Positions 20,361-30,141 of a stretch of 30,141 nucleotides of DNA are shown here, piece by piece. The stretch's first letter is position 1; every line of letters starts with the position of its first letter. Source of the stretch: Chara braunii (taxonomy: Eukaryota > Streptophyta > Charophyceae > Charales > Characeae). The position numbers and the translations under genes are program-made. Under the pieces are notes generated by a model. It ran no database searches. It saw nothing but the letters and a program-made list of their open reading frames with translations, and was not told the origin of the DNA. The DNA lies in the NCBI GenBank assembly GCA_003427395.1, contig BFEA01000131.1:2331111-2361251 (forward strand), in the 5' to 3' direction.

Positions 20361-21341
20361 GTTGGCCCTATCCTATCGTAGGGGCTCGCGAGAGGTATGG
20401 TTGACGCACTCGGCCGGAGCGGCTTGCGGAAGCTCTATGTATATCGCTACGAGGATTAGACCAACTTATGTGTGACGTGGTCGGGAGGGTCCCGCCCTGT
20501 GAGGCGCGGGACCGATGCGCTGGACATTGAGTCAGTTGTTGCGCCATGTCCCGGATTACCGGGCCTGCTTCGTCCTCGTTGTCAGATGAGCTATTTGACA
20601 GCTTCGGTCCCTTTCCCCTTTGGTCTGTTTCTTTGAGGGGTTCCCTCCAGGTGATCACATGGAGTGGTTCTCCGTTCCCGGGGAGAGTTTTCCGGGTCGA
20701 GCGTAGTCCGGAGAGTTAGACGCATCGGGATGACGTATGGTTTTTCGCCCGTATTCAAAAGGATGATCGACCGTCCGCTCGAAATCGAGATTGGCTCGTA
20801 GTGCGGTGAGGGCCGGTAATCCCAAAAGAACATCGTATGTGTTTACGTCTCATACCACGACATCTCCCAACGCGTGAACTTTTCCTAATTGAAACGCAAC
20901 ATTCGTCATCCTTCCCACCACCTTGATTTTTTCCTTGTCAGCAGAGACAAGGTGATCTCCTTCCGCTAACGGGATCAAATCCTTTCTTCTTCATGCCCCG
21001 TCCACGACCCTCAAGGAAATGGTTAGGACCACGGCCCCCGAGTCAATAATAGCATTGTACGGATTCTCCGAGACTTCTATGTCGTATTCCGCAGATTTCA
21101 ATGGAATGGCCTTAATGCGCAGAAAATTATGGTCTTTTCGGATTAGTCCTAACCGTATCGGGTCTGAGGTGCTGGGGACATCGGGTTTGTCTTCACAGGC
21201 GGGGGTTTTTCCTTTGAGGGCTGCTTGCTTAGCGAGGGCAAACAATTTCTGGTCTGCCTTGCAGTGCTGCAGCATTCCCTCATTCGTCTGTTCTGATATG
21301 GACAGCAGGTGTCCAACGGGAAAGGGAATTCGATGAATCAA
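20361..21341 (-). pseudogene. pol: Element 1 aspartic protease and linker
   Basis: Minus-strand frame 21341-20991 ends in the retropepsin active-site motif IIDSGAVVLTIS (DSGA, at about 21050-21015). The partner frame 20833-20591 and the acidic linker frame 20658-20368 continue downstream with frameshifts. Retroviral-type proteases use the Asp of DS/TGA as a dimer to cut Gag-Pol. The linker ends toward the insertion, and RT resumes at 9021. Several frame breaks make it inactive as a polyprotein. Confidence 0.78.
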
Positions 21342-21371
21342 AGGTCCAGGGCTCGGATGATGTTCAGGACA

Positions 21372-22694
21372 TTAATTTTTCCCGTAACAAAGGTAGGGCC
21401 GCCCGATTCCATCTCTCCAGAGGACGGTCTTCATTCCATTACTTCCCACTGCTCGTTCGCTGGATGGAGGGTTCCGATCACTTCCAATCCCGGGTAGCCC
21501 AACGAGATGTATTGATCGAGCGGGATAAGTTCCGCAGCTTCCTTGGTGGTAACTATCACACTCCCCCCTCCTTCTATCTCCTCCACCATCGTGCCCACCC
21601 TTCCTGGCCCGTTGGCCAATGGTGCTGCTGCCACAGGGGTGGCTCCCACCCAGACTGGCGTCAGTCTGTTGGGGCAATCTCGAGCTAGGTGGCCGGGGTG
21701 GTGACACATGTAACAAAGCCTAGATTAGTCGCCGCCCCGCCCACAACTTGAGCGGTGGCTGCTGCTTATGTTATGGGCGCAGCTCGGACGACAATAAGAC
21801 ACATCGATCTCATTTGGGATTCTATCCAGGCATTATGCTCACGTTATTTTTTCTGGCTTTCTTGCATCAAGCTAACTAGTGTTCGAGTTAGCTCCGGTAT
21901 GGCATTGGATTCACTTGGTTTCGCGGGGGGGTCTCGGGGAGGCGGAGGTGGGGGAGGTGTCAGTGTGACCATCACAGACAGTCTCGTGGTTTTGTGGTTT
22001 TATCCCGTATCGATCTCTTAGCTACAACTCGTTCTAGGTAAATGACGGGGTCGGAGACGAAGACCATGTTTTCAAATTTGTTTTGGCGCGCAGCTAATTC
22101 GGTCTTCGCTCTGGCCAAATCCGAAGAATCCCCTTCCTTGGCGTGGTCTTCCCCTTCTAAGAAGCTAACGGCAAACTTTTTCTCCATTTCTTCTGCAGTG
22201 TCCATGATCTGTTGCATGGTGTGGTTGATTAGGGAGAACTGCTTTTGCAATTTTGCCCTCATTGCACGACTCCGAAGCCCATCGATGAACAAATCTCTCC
22301 CGACTTCCTTGCTCCGTTCTGACTTAACAAACAACCTAAAGAACCTACTGCGGTATTCAGTGACGGATTCGAGGGGCTTCTGGACTCAATCTTTTATCAT
22401 GAAGAAGGCCCGTTCAGGGTGGATGTAATTAACTCGGTTTAAGAAGTCCCTTTCGAAGGTCGAGAGATATACCCAGATGTAAGTGGTAAACCAATAGTGT
22501 GCATCCCCTCCCAACCTGGCGGGGATATTGATCCTGGCCTCATCATTGTCGTATTTTTGTGCACGCAGCGTGGCTAGTCATGCTCCGGCCAAATGATGTG
22601 CGGGATCAAAGAGGTATAGATCAGGTGGGGTCGTCGGTGCGCATGCTCGAGGAGTCCGAGACCCCCCAACATTTGGTGTCGGATTAGCATTCAT
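21372..22694 (-). pseudogene. gag: Element 1 gag with zinc knuckle
   Basis: ATG at 22694 opens MNANPTPNVGGSRTPR, then a retrotransposon-gag region with ARLGGDAHYWF, VTEYRSRFFRLFVKSERS and a coiled segment at 22230-22100. In-frame stops occur near 22578 and 22386 (TGA or TAG), so the protein is broken. After a Gly-rich stretch and frame change, a CCHC knuckle CYMCHHPGHLARDC (CX2CX4HX4C) lies at about 21714-21673, followed by linker to the protease. Gag would package the element RNA. It lies directly downstream of the primer site and 5' LTR, as expected. Confidence 0.85.
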
Positions 22695-22784
22695 ATTGGC
22701 TGCCTGCCGACCTGCCAATCTACTTCTAGTTACTATAGGATCGCGTCATGGCGCGTTCCTCTGCCTAGGCCGGCCTCTGAGTTG

Positions 22785-22806
22785 GCCACGTGTCGGTTTC
22801 GATACC
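22785..22806 (-). other. Primer-binding-site-like sequence of element 1
   Basis: On the minus strand the 5' LTR edge runs into TGGTATCGAAACCGAC. The first seven bases match the initiator-Met tRNA complement (TGGTATC), but the rest does not. The tRNA is uncertain, yet the position is right. Confidence 0.5.
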
Positions 22807-24115
22807 AACCTCACGCCCGACGTGACTTCCTGATCGGAGTGTGAGTGGGCCTGGAAGTGCGAAAGAGGGTGTGCCAAGGATTTTAGGAGAGTGGGGGTGG
22901 AGTTCCACGTCGGAACTGAGATCTCCTGTGGCAAGCTTAGGGATACGAATGCAGGAGGGTAGGCGTAAATTGGAGTTCTGTTTTGTATTTCGAGGAACTG
23001 AGCTTCCACCTTCGTTGGTTTCGTCGTCCGGGTCGAGGTCGTATCTGGTGCACCGTCCGGACGCTATGGCCATCCCGCAGGCTGGTCACCTGTCGACGTC
23101 GAACGTCGCAAGTCTCTGAAGTTGACGTGGACGGCCTCAATTGAAGGTTGTGCGCCCATCGTTTTTCCTCTTAGAGAGTTCGTCGGATGAAGCCGAAGGC
23201 TCGGTACTCGTGGTCCTGCAGACACTCTGAGCACGGGGGTTGGGGCCAGTAAGGAGCGATTGTGAGCCAGGGGACGATGGTTAGTGAGTGATAGGGTAAG
23301 ATGAGGTGATAGGGTGGGAATTCGGTCCCCAGGATAGCGATTCCGGGTTCCGTCATAACGTGACACGTATATGGGCTAGGGCAGTTGGGGAGATGGGGGA
23401 TACGTCCCAAGCCCTAATCAAGGTTCCACTCGCAAATACGTTCATTCCCGGTTATGTAAGGAAAATTTGGGGGTTCCGCCCTTGATTGTGCTGACAGGCA
23501 GGAGCGTTACCAATATTCCCGGAATTCCCGATCTCTCAAACACTCGTGGTCAGTGACACGAAAAGGGATTTCGAAATTCATAATGAAAGATGGGCAGAAA
23601 TTCACACATTCGGGAAGTAGACGGAGTAGAGGTTTTGCAGACACGCGTGTAAGTAGCGACCTTCTTGATCGGGCCTACACGTGCGTGCACAAGACCCGTC
23701 CTTCGGTCAGAGGGGTGAAGGCTAGTGGCCCACCAGATGGACAATCGTAAGACGGACATCTAATCGTCTAGCATGCTTTATCTAATTCATACACAAACAG
23801 AATCACACCAAGCATTTGTGCATCCAACTTTACACGCACACACCAACAAAAGAAATCTAGGATCCTTATGTGACATTTTTTTTACCAATAGTCCGGAGAT
23901 CACACAAGACTCGATCATAGGTGACCAACCAATCCGATCCGTCGATTCAAAATTAAAGGGAAGGGGAGTGGGGGAAGACAACCATACATCAGTCCCTGAG
24001 AAGAAATAAGGAAAAATTTAAGATGCCGATCTAAAAAAAAAGGACAACGGCGACTTACGCCAAATACCAAATTGCTCAGAAGGGCAGAGGAGAAACTTCA
24101 CCACAACACATCTTG

Positions 24116-24187
<72 letters not shown>

Positions 24188-25152
24188 CACGGCATCCCGA
24201 TGTGGGCAGTCCGTCGCGACGCACCCACATAGAGTTGTCACCCCACTTAGTCCGAGCACGCAAGCCAGGTCCGCCCGTGCGCCACAGTCCGTCGCGGCCC
24301 CACGTCTACCCCGTATGCCCAGCACCAGCTCGTCGGATTGCCCGACTCTCCACTCACCTTCCAACTCTTGCTCGTTAGCCGATCTTCTCGACCACGCTCA
24401 CTCTAAAATTCTTAGAGAGCGAGTTAATCGTGCTTGCGAAATTTATAGCATGCATGCGTGCGTACAATACCCGAGGTTGTGCCTGCGTCAGAAGGAAAAA
24501 GAAGGAAGGAACGACCTACGACTGCATGGCCAGGCCGCGGCGTGGGGGATGTGACCTCACTCCACACATCGATCCGGTCATGCAAGCGTTCAGGCCAATA
24601 GGACAAACGAACAAGTACGTGAGCATATGGGCACAACAAAATATATCAATAACGAGAGGATTACAGCTGCACTTATGCCCGCCAAAACAAAAATTACAGT
24701 TACACGCAAGGATTAAGGCGTGGAAAAGTCAGAGCGCGGATCCTCACGCGGCAAGGCGTGCGCAAGCAAGAAGCATCGTGCAGCAGAAATTGAGATGCAC
24801 CTAAATTTCTAATCTAAATCATAATTGTAAAAACAAATTCTTTATGAAGCAAATTCTGAGAGCCCACGAGGGCTCGACATCTGTTGAAAATTCAAAAAGA
24901 TTTTCCCCGCGTGATGATCGCGCGAAAATTCTCATTCCCCACAGCAGAACAAGAAAGAAGTTATAACAACATTTATCTGTCGCGCTCGCTAAGGCACGAT
25001 CAGCTACCAACCGTCATAAGATTACCCCGGCCTCGATTCCGAAAAATAAGAAAAGCAAGGGGCACCCATGTAATCCAGCGGGCCCTCTGGATTCAATCCC
25101 CGAAGTAGCCTTGCGTAGAAAATCACGTGGTTGCAGAAAACAGTTCGTCACA
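22805..25152 (-). repeat. Element 1 5' LTR
   Basis: Direct repeat of 1444-3757, ending TCGTCACA on the plus strand. The first 8 bases of the other copy (TGTGACAC) are missing here at the inner edge, where TTGG meets TGG of the primer site. The (CT)n is expanded to about 35 units at 24116-24184. The LTR ORF survives in part at 23171-23410. Confidence 0.9.
24116..24184. repeat. (CT)n microsatellite inside LTR
   Basis: Uninterrupted CT run of about 35 units. The same site in the other LTR (about 2772-2793) has only about 8 with interruptions. Confidence 0.97.
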
Positions 25153-25195
25153 GGCTCACAGCAAGCCTAACCAATTGAGCTAGGCCACTGGATAA
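25153..25195 (-). mobile_element. SINE-like sequence, A-box half
   Basis: On the minus strand GTGGCCTAGCTCAATTGG contains a good tRNA A box (TAGCTCAATTGG) and continues GTTAGGCTTGCTGTGAGCC up to the LTR. A B-box-like sequence is on the opposite flank of element 1. No complete tRNA can be drawn here. I read this as a tRNA-derived SINE split by element 1. Confidence 0.45.
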
Positions 25196-25999
25196 CTTTT
25201 CCACTTTGCAAAATTGCGCAGTCCGTTTTTAGAAAGCTAGTTTTTTGGCGAAAAGTAGTGTGCCTTGAGACTCGTGTGTTATCAGAGAATCTAAGAAAAC
25301 CTATTTTGAGAAAACAGGAGACGTTCAGCAGGACGAATAACAAAAAAAAAAAAATTGAAAACTTTTTAAGGATGCTTACCTCTGTGGTTTTCACAAGACG
25401 TATTCCCAAAGGACACCAAAGCATACAAAACAGGAAGGGCATGATCTAATATCTGCTTCACGATAGTCGTTGATCAAATAAGATTTATTACTTTTATAGT
25501 GCACCCTTTTGAGAATCTGCCATGATCCACGTAAACAAAGAAATCAATCCTTAAAATGTCAATAGCAGCACTGTCTTGATGAAAGCACAAAAGCAGAAAT
25601 GCCATGCGATCAAGTGAGTGTGCCCCATAAACTTATATAATAGAGTAGGGGAACACAAAAAATGGAAGATGAACCGAAAGGATGCAGCAAACCACAAGTC
25701 ACACCAAGCCGGCAAAGGAAATCCATGTGAAGTCTCTAGTCAATACATGAGTTACACCAAGGTTGCACTCAAAGTGAGCCGGTGACATACAAGTTTATGA
25801 TGAAGAGGACCCCCAATGAATGAGGTTGCATCACTACATAGTACATAGTGAACGGTCCCAACACTTGAATGAGAAAGCCTCAAAGTACCCCAACAAACCC
25901 GATGGAACAGTTCCGATCAACTGACCAACCAATTAGGCATCTCTCCAGGTTTCTGTTTGTGCGACTTATATAATTCTCCTTTTCTTTTGTTGCATTCTC
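25196..25999. other. No recognised gene
   Basis: Moderately A+T-rich sequence. Frames at 25167-25442 (minus) and 25258-25449 (plus) are short and low-complexity. I see no domain, RNA gene or repeat that I can name. Confidence 0.5.
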
Positions 26000-26505
26000 C
26001 TAGAGGTCCCTCATTGCCAGCCTTACCAGCCTAGCAATGCCAGTGATACCCTTCACGGAACGAAGGTCAATCTCGACAACCAACACATTCCTCTTATTAA
26101 GGACTCTAGTAACAAGCATCGTCCTTGATCCTGATAAGGCATCCAGAATGTACAAATCGTTGGGGTCTGGAAACTTCTTGATGAGCCACTCATACAACAC
26201 GACAAGTCTTTAATAAGGATTCAAAATCTCCTTATGCTGCGCGTTAACACCCATCCAAACATAGAAATTGCGTTGTTTCCGCTTGGCTGAATTAGGGTTA
26301 CCGGCCCAGGCCCGTTCATCCCAAAAGCCACGCCCGTTAACGAGGAGCACGTTTATGAGGTACTGGTGGTTTAAGCTGAAGTTGGAGGGGTTATGTAGTT
26401 CCAATGTCACTGTGTAAACCAAGAACACAATCCTTCCAGCAGGTATTATGCGTAAGTTCAGTGGGAATAGCGACATGGAGAGTGACCCAAATACCCGACT
26501 CCACC
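26000..26505 (-). pseudogene. DNA methyltransferase-like gene, C-terminal part
   Basis: One minus-strand frame runs 26505-26000 with a single TAA at 26210-26212. It reads LRIIPAGRIVFLV, then WAGNPNSAKRKQRNFYVWMG, then LNP and YEWLIKKFPDPND, then LDALSGSRTMLV, then RNVLVVEIDLRSV and a stop. The order NP, WLI..F..P.D, LD..SGS.T and VE.D is the C-terminal (motif I) end of beta-class N4-cytosine/N6-adenine DNA methyltransferases, which use AdoMet; canonical motif I would be DPFSGSGT. Changes at Gly (SGSR) and the stop, which is one C-to-T from a Gln codon, suggest inactivity. Origin (host gene, transposon cargo or bacterial) is unknown. Confidence 0.65.
26492..26505. repeat. LINE target-site duplication, 3' copy
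   Basis: TACCCGACTCCACC next to the LINE poly-A tail (plus-strand T run 26506-26525). It resembles TACCCGAGTCGACACC at 29061-29076, the other LINE edge. Confidence 0.6.
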
Positions 26506-29060
26506 TTTTTTTTTATTTTTTTTTTAAAGACTCAGCAGACAGTGGTAGTTGGGGTGATAAGAGCATCCTTAACTACCACCGCCCGTACATGTCACTCCAT
26601 CTATTGGTGGGGAGCTTCACCTTCTGGAAAGCAGGTCCAGCGTCCTTTTGACAATGTGGTCTTAAACGGTGAAAATTGAGGAAAGGGATGTAGCCTCTTC
26701 ATCCCCATAGGGAGTGCCATATTCTACTCCGGTTCCGAGCTCTCTCTTTCCTCATCGACTTGTGAGTCACATTGAAGTCATACCAAGATGAAAAAACAGT
26801 AGTGTTAAGTGGAAGTGGAAAAGGGTTGGGAAATTAATGCATTGGGCGGAGGGGGAATGCGGGGTCGACTCTTGTCCACTCATTGAAGCACAACCTATAG
26901 TTCCTAATGACCTCCTTCTTTTTCTCACACTCCTCACTATTCCAAATCAAACTCCCAATCTTCCCCCGTTTTTCCCTTCCTAGTCAGTCGCTGCTGAATG
27001 ATTGCATTGATTTGATCATATCTTTTTTCGAATGGTTGTGTTGCATTTTTTCTTTCCTTTTCTCCCATTGTGTTGAGATGTCAACCAGAATTTGTTGTTT
27101 TATACCTTATGTGAATTCTAGGCCATCAAGTCTGGCTCCTTCTCATTCATTTGTACATCTCGATTGTCATATGGTCCACAAGATGGCTCGCCTTCCCAAT
27201 ACAATTAGGTTGTGTGTGAAGTTGTTGGTCTGGTCGGGGGACCAAATTTCTAACAAAATTACTTTCCATCCCCAAGGTCATTGTGTCGTGGTTTCCAACT
27301 GATCCCAAATGTGCCCCCACCATCTCCATAGCCAGACCGCGCCTGGGCAGACCAGAAATATATGCTCAATGGTTTCTGGGAACCTTCTACTGGGAAACGC
27401 AGACTTGCATAATTTAAACCAGGGTTATGTTTTTCCTTTCTTTTCCAATGAGGTCTTGTCTATGAGCCAGTCATTTTTTGGGAACCAATGGTGTTCGATG
27501 AACCACTGGAGTGAGGCTAGGGTTTTTATTTTACCGCACTGAACCACTTTGCCTGGATTAAGTCTTCCTTACTTATGTTCATTTGCTGCATCCATCTTGC
27601 CTCCATTATGGGTCTAATCATGCGGTATGTTGATGTGACCGACAAAGAGTGTAAGGAAGGATTGTAATGCCTTTTTTGCTTCGTTTGGAAACCCCATGTC
27701 TAGCAGGCTGGGTCTAGTGGTAGATCAGAGATCGGGGTTGTTGGTTTGAAAGCTAACCAGGATGATGTGTCCTTTCTAATGACTCTAATTAGGAAAAATT
27801 TGATCCGTTTGCACCCACGTAGTCTTATTTTCAGGGAAAGGGATTATTACATTGTCTTCCTTCAGAGAGAAAAAAGAGATAAAAGTTATGTTTATTGAGG
27901 AAAAAAGTATGACATTTCCAGTCCTGTGAGAGTCTTACCTGAGGGTTTTCCAGTCACTTTCCTGGAAGGTTTTCCCCTTCTTGAGGATTCTTATCCAGTC
28001 CAGCAGGATTAGGTCGATGATTTTGTACAGACTCTCCTCCACATGATGGCAATATTTTACGAGGTTGTGTAATAGTTAGGGAAATACCCACTCCTTGGAA
28101 TCTTCATCCCAAATATCCTTTACCCTTTTTACTCCTTTCCTGATCCATCCTTTCCATGGGTTGTTATTGCAGTGTAGCGTGTAGCCTTGGGAGTCCTTGA
28201 TCCACTCACTTTTGAAAATGGGTTGCCTAATAACCTTTTCTCATCTTTGGGGGTGATGTTTATCAGGCAAGGGGAGTTTCTTCCAAATCTTACGGATCAT
28301 GGGCAAAAAAGGGTCGTTTGGTTATTGGGTGCGCACCTTGGGATAGGCTATGATCGGTTTTCCAACCATATTGTTAGGTCAACAACAAAAAAGGTGGGAG
28401 GGGCAATTCTTCTTATTTATTTCCATGCTAGGGCACTCCATGTTGTTTAAAGGTTAAATATGAAGTGCTTAATCCATTGTAATGAGAGTGTCATGACTTG
28501 GCTAGAAGGGTCTATGATGCGCAACCCACCACTTGCCTTTGATTGGATTATGGATGAACAGGTTGCCTTGCTAATCACGTTATTGCAGTTGTGTCTGCCT
28601 CTCTATAGGAATGCTCTTAAATGTTGCTGAAAATGTTTGACGAATGGGTTATCTAAGGTCCAAATAGCATATCTATACCATATTGAAGTTAATATTACAT
28701 TATTGATTGCTAAGAAGCGGCCCATGAAAGAGGTATGTTTGTTTTTCCACAGTTCCAGTTTGGATTGCGCATTCTACATGATCCTTTCATTATTAGTTTT
28801 TGGTTTCTCTTCCGCTGATAGGGAAATACCAAGGACTCTGATAGGAGTGTCCAATGGCAACCACTTGATTTTGGGTGTTTCATGTGGTCTCACCCCCTGC
28901 TGATGAATCCAACATCCTAAGGTTTTATCTCCCCAATTTACTTTCATGTTCGATAGTCTACATAAAATAATCATTATTCTTTGAATAACTTCCATATTTT
29001 CATGTGTAGCATTTGTTATTAAAGAAAGATCATAAGCAAACAAGGAACATACTGAAATTG
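26506..29060 (-). mobile_element. 5'-truncated LINE
   Basis: Minus strand. It begins within the RT palm (SLFAYDLSLITNATHENM at about 29046-28990, FAYD in place of FADD), continues through IQRIMIILCRLSNMKVNWGD, then LELWKNKHTSFMGRFLAINN (28755-28690) and SGGLRIIDPSSQ (about 28530). It ends in the C-terminal zinc-binding region (ETIEHIFLVCPGAVW, about 27380-27335, and GRRAILWTI near 27190). A 3' tail of about 20 T on the plus strand (26506-26525) is the poly-A. Endonuclease and the first half of RT are absent, as in 5'-truncated copies. Many stops and frameshifts. Imperfect target duplications flank it. Confidence 0.85.
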
Positions 29061-29076
29061 TACCCGAGTCGACACC
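29061..29076. repeat. LINE target-site duplication, 5' copy
   Basis: TACCCGAGTCGACACC at the truncated LINE 5' edge, paired with 26492-26505. 14-16 bp with about two differences and a gap. Confidence 0.6.
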
Positions 29077-29273
29077 TGAGAAAAGCAGAAACCAACGAGA
29101 ACCATGTATGGAGAACAGGTAACCTGCTTTAAGTTCTCAGCATTGGCAGCTATCTTATACTTTGTGAAGCGCTCTTTATCATCCACAGAGACATCTGCAT
29201 CATAACCAGAAGGTGTCCAAGATGTCAAGGACGAAGGAGAGCATGTCATAATTTGACACTCAGCTAGAGCATA
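29061..29273 (-). pseudogene. DNA methyltransferase-like gene, upstream part
   Basis: Minus-strand frame open from a stop at 29274-29276 to the LINE edge at 29061, about 71 codons. It contains SGYDADVSVDDKERFTKY and CSPYMVLVG. Removing the LINE and one target copy would leave this frame in phase with the motif I part at 26505, so both belong to one gene. CSPY at 29106-29117 sits where the (D/N/S)PP(Y/F/W) motif IV of amino methyltransferases would be expected, but one Pro is missing, so I treat that match as tentative. The start codon and any upstream exons are not identified. Confidence 0.5.
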
Positions 29274-29393
29274 TCACAGTGCAATACCTTGACAGTTCCT
29301 TAGTATACCCCCCTTCAATCAAACTCACCTTTGGCAGGTCTGCAAAAAAACCCTTATGATCCATCGAGGCAGTTGTCTGCCTTGCTGTGAAAC

Positions 29394-29480
29394 CTTAAAC
29401 CACCAGTACTTGGCCCAGCTATCGAATCCGAGCCTTGGCCGACCGGTATGCCAAGCCGTGCCGAGGCTCGGACTACCGGA
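29394..29480. repeat. Shared boundary and hairpin of foldback family
   Basis: AACCACCAGTACTTGGCCCAGC on the plus strand at 29397-29418 is identical to the minus strand at 477-498. Next comes an inverted repeat TCCGAGCC/GGCTCGGA at about 29427-29434 and 29465-29472, the counterpart of the left hairpin at 411-466. So both window ends carry copies of one family in opposite orientation. Confidence 0.75.
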
Positions 29481-29733
29481 CACTGCCTTCCCAGACCTCT
29501 GCGAAAAGAGGGGGGACAAAGACGAGAAGAAAATGAACTAAATGCCGTTTCTTTTTTTTTTCAAAGTTATTTTCATCATTCTCTCGCGGTACTTCTTCGC
29601 TATCGGTCCCTCACACGTACTTCTGACAAAAATAAGCCAAACACGAAAACGAAAGAAACAAAAGAAAAAAAGAAAGAGAAATCACGACAAAACAAACCAT
29701 TCAATTTTTGTTGCAGCGTGAACGAACGAGAGA
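29481..29733. other. A-rich stretch of right foldback
   Basis: A-rich and T-rich blocks with GAAA-type runs, the same kind of composition as 100-160 on the left. No gene seen. Confidence 0.5.
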
Positions 29734-29736
29734 GAG

Positions 29737-29746
29737 AGAGACGGAA

Positions 29747-29840
<94 letters not shown>

Positions 29841-29854
29841 GAGGGGGGGGGGGG
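29737..29854. repeat. (GA)n microsatellite with G run
   Basis: Nearly pure GA repeat interrupted by GAAA-type units, ending in a run of about 10 G. Confidence 0.97.
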
Positions 29855-30067
29855 AATAGGGAATGCATCTTCCCATGAAAGCAGGAACATTCATTCCAGT
29901 TTTGCACTTGGCAAGGCGTGCGTGCACGAGAGAGAGAGAGAGGCGGCGGCTTTGCTTCGGCGTTCCGTGCAGGTCGCCACCTCTCTCTCTCTCTCTCTTG
30001 CGCCTTGCCAAGTGCAAAACGGGAACGAATCTGCCCTCTTCGCGGGAAGATGTGTTCCCTATTCCCA

Positions 30068-30070
<3 letters not shown>
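29843..30070. repeat. Second foldback with nested GA/CT arms
   Basis: The left arm (GAATAGGGAATGCATCTTCC near 29852, then TTTTGCACTTGGCAAGGCG near 29901-29919) is the reverse complement of the right arm (GCCTTGCCAAGTGCAAAA at 30002-30019, then GGAAGATGTGTTCCCTATTC at 30046-30065). Inner (GA)n at 29930-29941 pairs with (CT)n at 29980-29998. Outer (GA)n and (CT)n extend the palindrome. Confidence 0.85.

Positions 30071-30141
<71 letters not shown>
30068..30141. repeat. (CT)n microsatellite at window edge
   Basis: CT repeat running to the last base. Complement of the (GA)n at 29737-29854, it forms the outermost arm of the foldback. Confidence 0.97.

Larger units (their letters stand above)
1444..25152 (-). 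mobile_element. Element 1: giant nested Ty3/gypsy LTR retrotransposon
   Basis: Two direct repeats of about 2.3 kb bound a minus-strand order of primer site, gag, zinc knuckle, protease, RT, RNase H and integrase, which is the Ty3/gypsy order. Integrase following RT excludes Ty1/copia. The span of 23.7 kb is inflated by an insertion of about 11 kb between protease and RT (from 9125 to roughly 20000-20360). Every protein frame carries stops or frameshifts, so it cannot move on its own. The LTRs differ at about 31 of 262 positions in 1818-2085 versus 23176-23443, so it is older than element 2. Flanking SINE halves support one insertion. I could not find a convincing 5-bp target duplication. Confidence 0.85.

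Noticed and set aside
25153-25195. A tRNA gene
   Set aside because: Only an A-box half is present and no acceptor or T stem can be drawn; a SINE head fits better.
26346-26362. 15-base match TTAAACCACCAGTAC between the methyltransferase relic and the right foldback
   Set aside because: Outside these 15 bases nothing aligns. About one 15-mer match of this kind is expected by chance in 30 kb.

Overview
The window looks like nuclear DNA of a land plant that is rich in nested transposable elements. The evidence is Ty3/gypsy gag-pol remains, a gag-only LTR element whose primer-binding site fits tRNA-Asp, two non-LTR (LINE) reverse-transcriptase relics, tRNA-like SINE pieces and long (GA)n/(CT)n and (AT)n tracts. 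I cannot name the species. No intact host gene is visible. One ambiguous base (N at 12744) and ends lying inside (GA)n/(CT)n tracts suggest a draft contig that broke at microsatellites.

Layout. 1-497: foldback repeat with a (CT)n centre. 496-790: LINE reverse-transcriptase fragment (minus). 1444-25152: a very large, old Ty3/gypsy element on the minus strand (element 1). Its two LTRs of about 2.3 kb (1444-3757 and 22805-25152) differ by roughly 12% in a stretch I compared. Reading right to left it carries a primer-binding site, gag with zinc knuckle, aspartic protease, then an interruption of about 11 kb, then RT, RNase H, integrase with a GPY/F-like tail, and an unrecognised accessory reading frame before the 3' LTR. 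Its flanks look like two halves of a tRNA-derived SINE.

Inside element 1, at 9125-9465, is the LTR of a second element on the plus strand (element 3), with a TATA box and a Met-type primer site. Into its interior a third element is inserted (element 2, 9548-14656, minus strand). It has LTRs of 688 and 663 bp that differ by about 4.5%, a tRNA-Asp primer site, two tandem and diverged gag genes each with its own CCHC knuckle, and no pol. Its 3' interior holds an eight-unit array of about 57 bp. On the element's own coding strand each unit can fold a short hairpin with a GNRA-type tetraloop, and the stems covary. I regard this as the most interesting signal in the window.

14657-20360 is poorly coding and holds two more tandem arrays: a hairpin array around CATAAGAT (17660-18172) and a 123-bp array (18232-18840). 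25196-25999 shows nothing I can name. 26000-29273 (minus) is a broken gene resembling a beta-class amino DNA methyltransferase, cut by a 5'-truncated LINE (26506-29060) with a poly-A tail and an imperfect 14-16 bp target duplication. The reading frame continues across the insertion. 29394-30141 is a second foldback repeat related to the first.

The genes do not form one pathway. The history I infer is: SINE, then element 1, then element 3, then element 2, with decay at each level. Element 2, lacking pol, would have needed enzymes supplied by another element.
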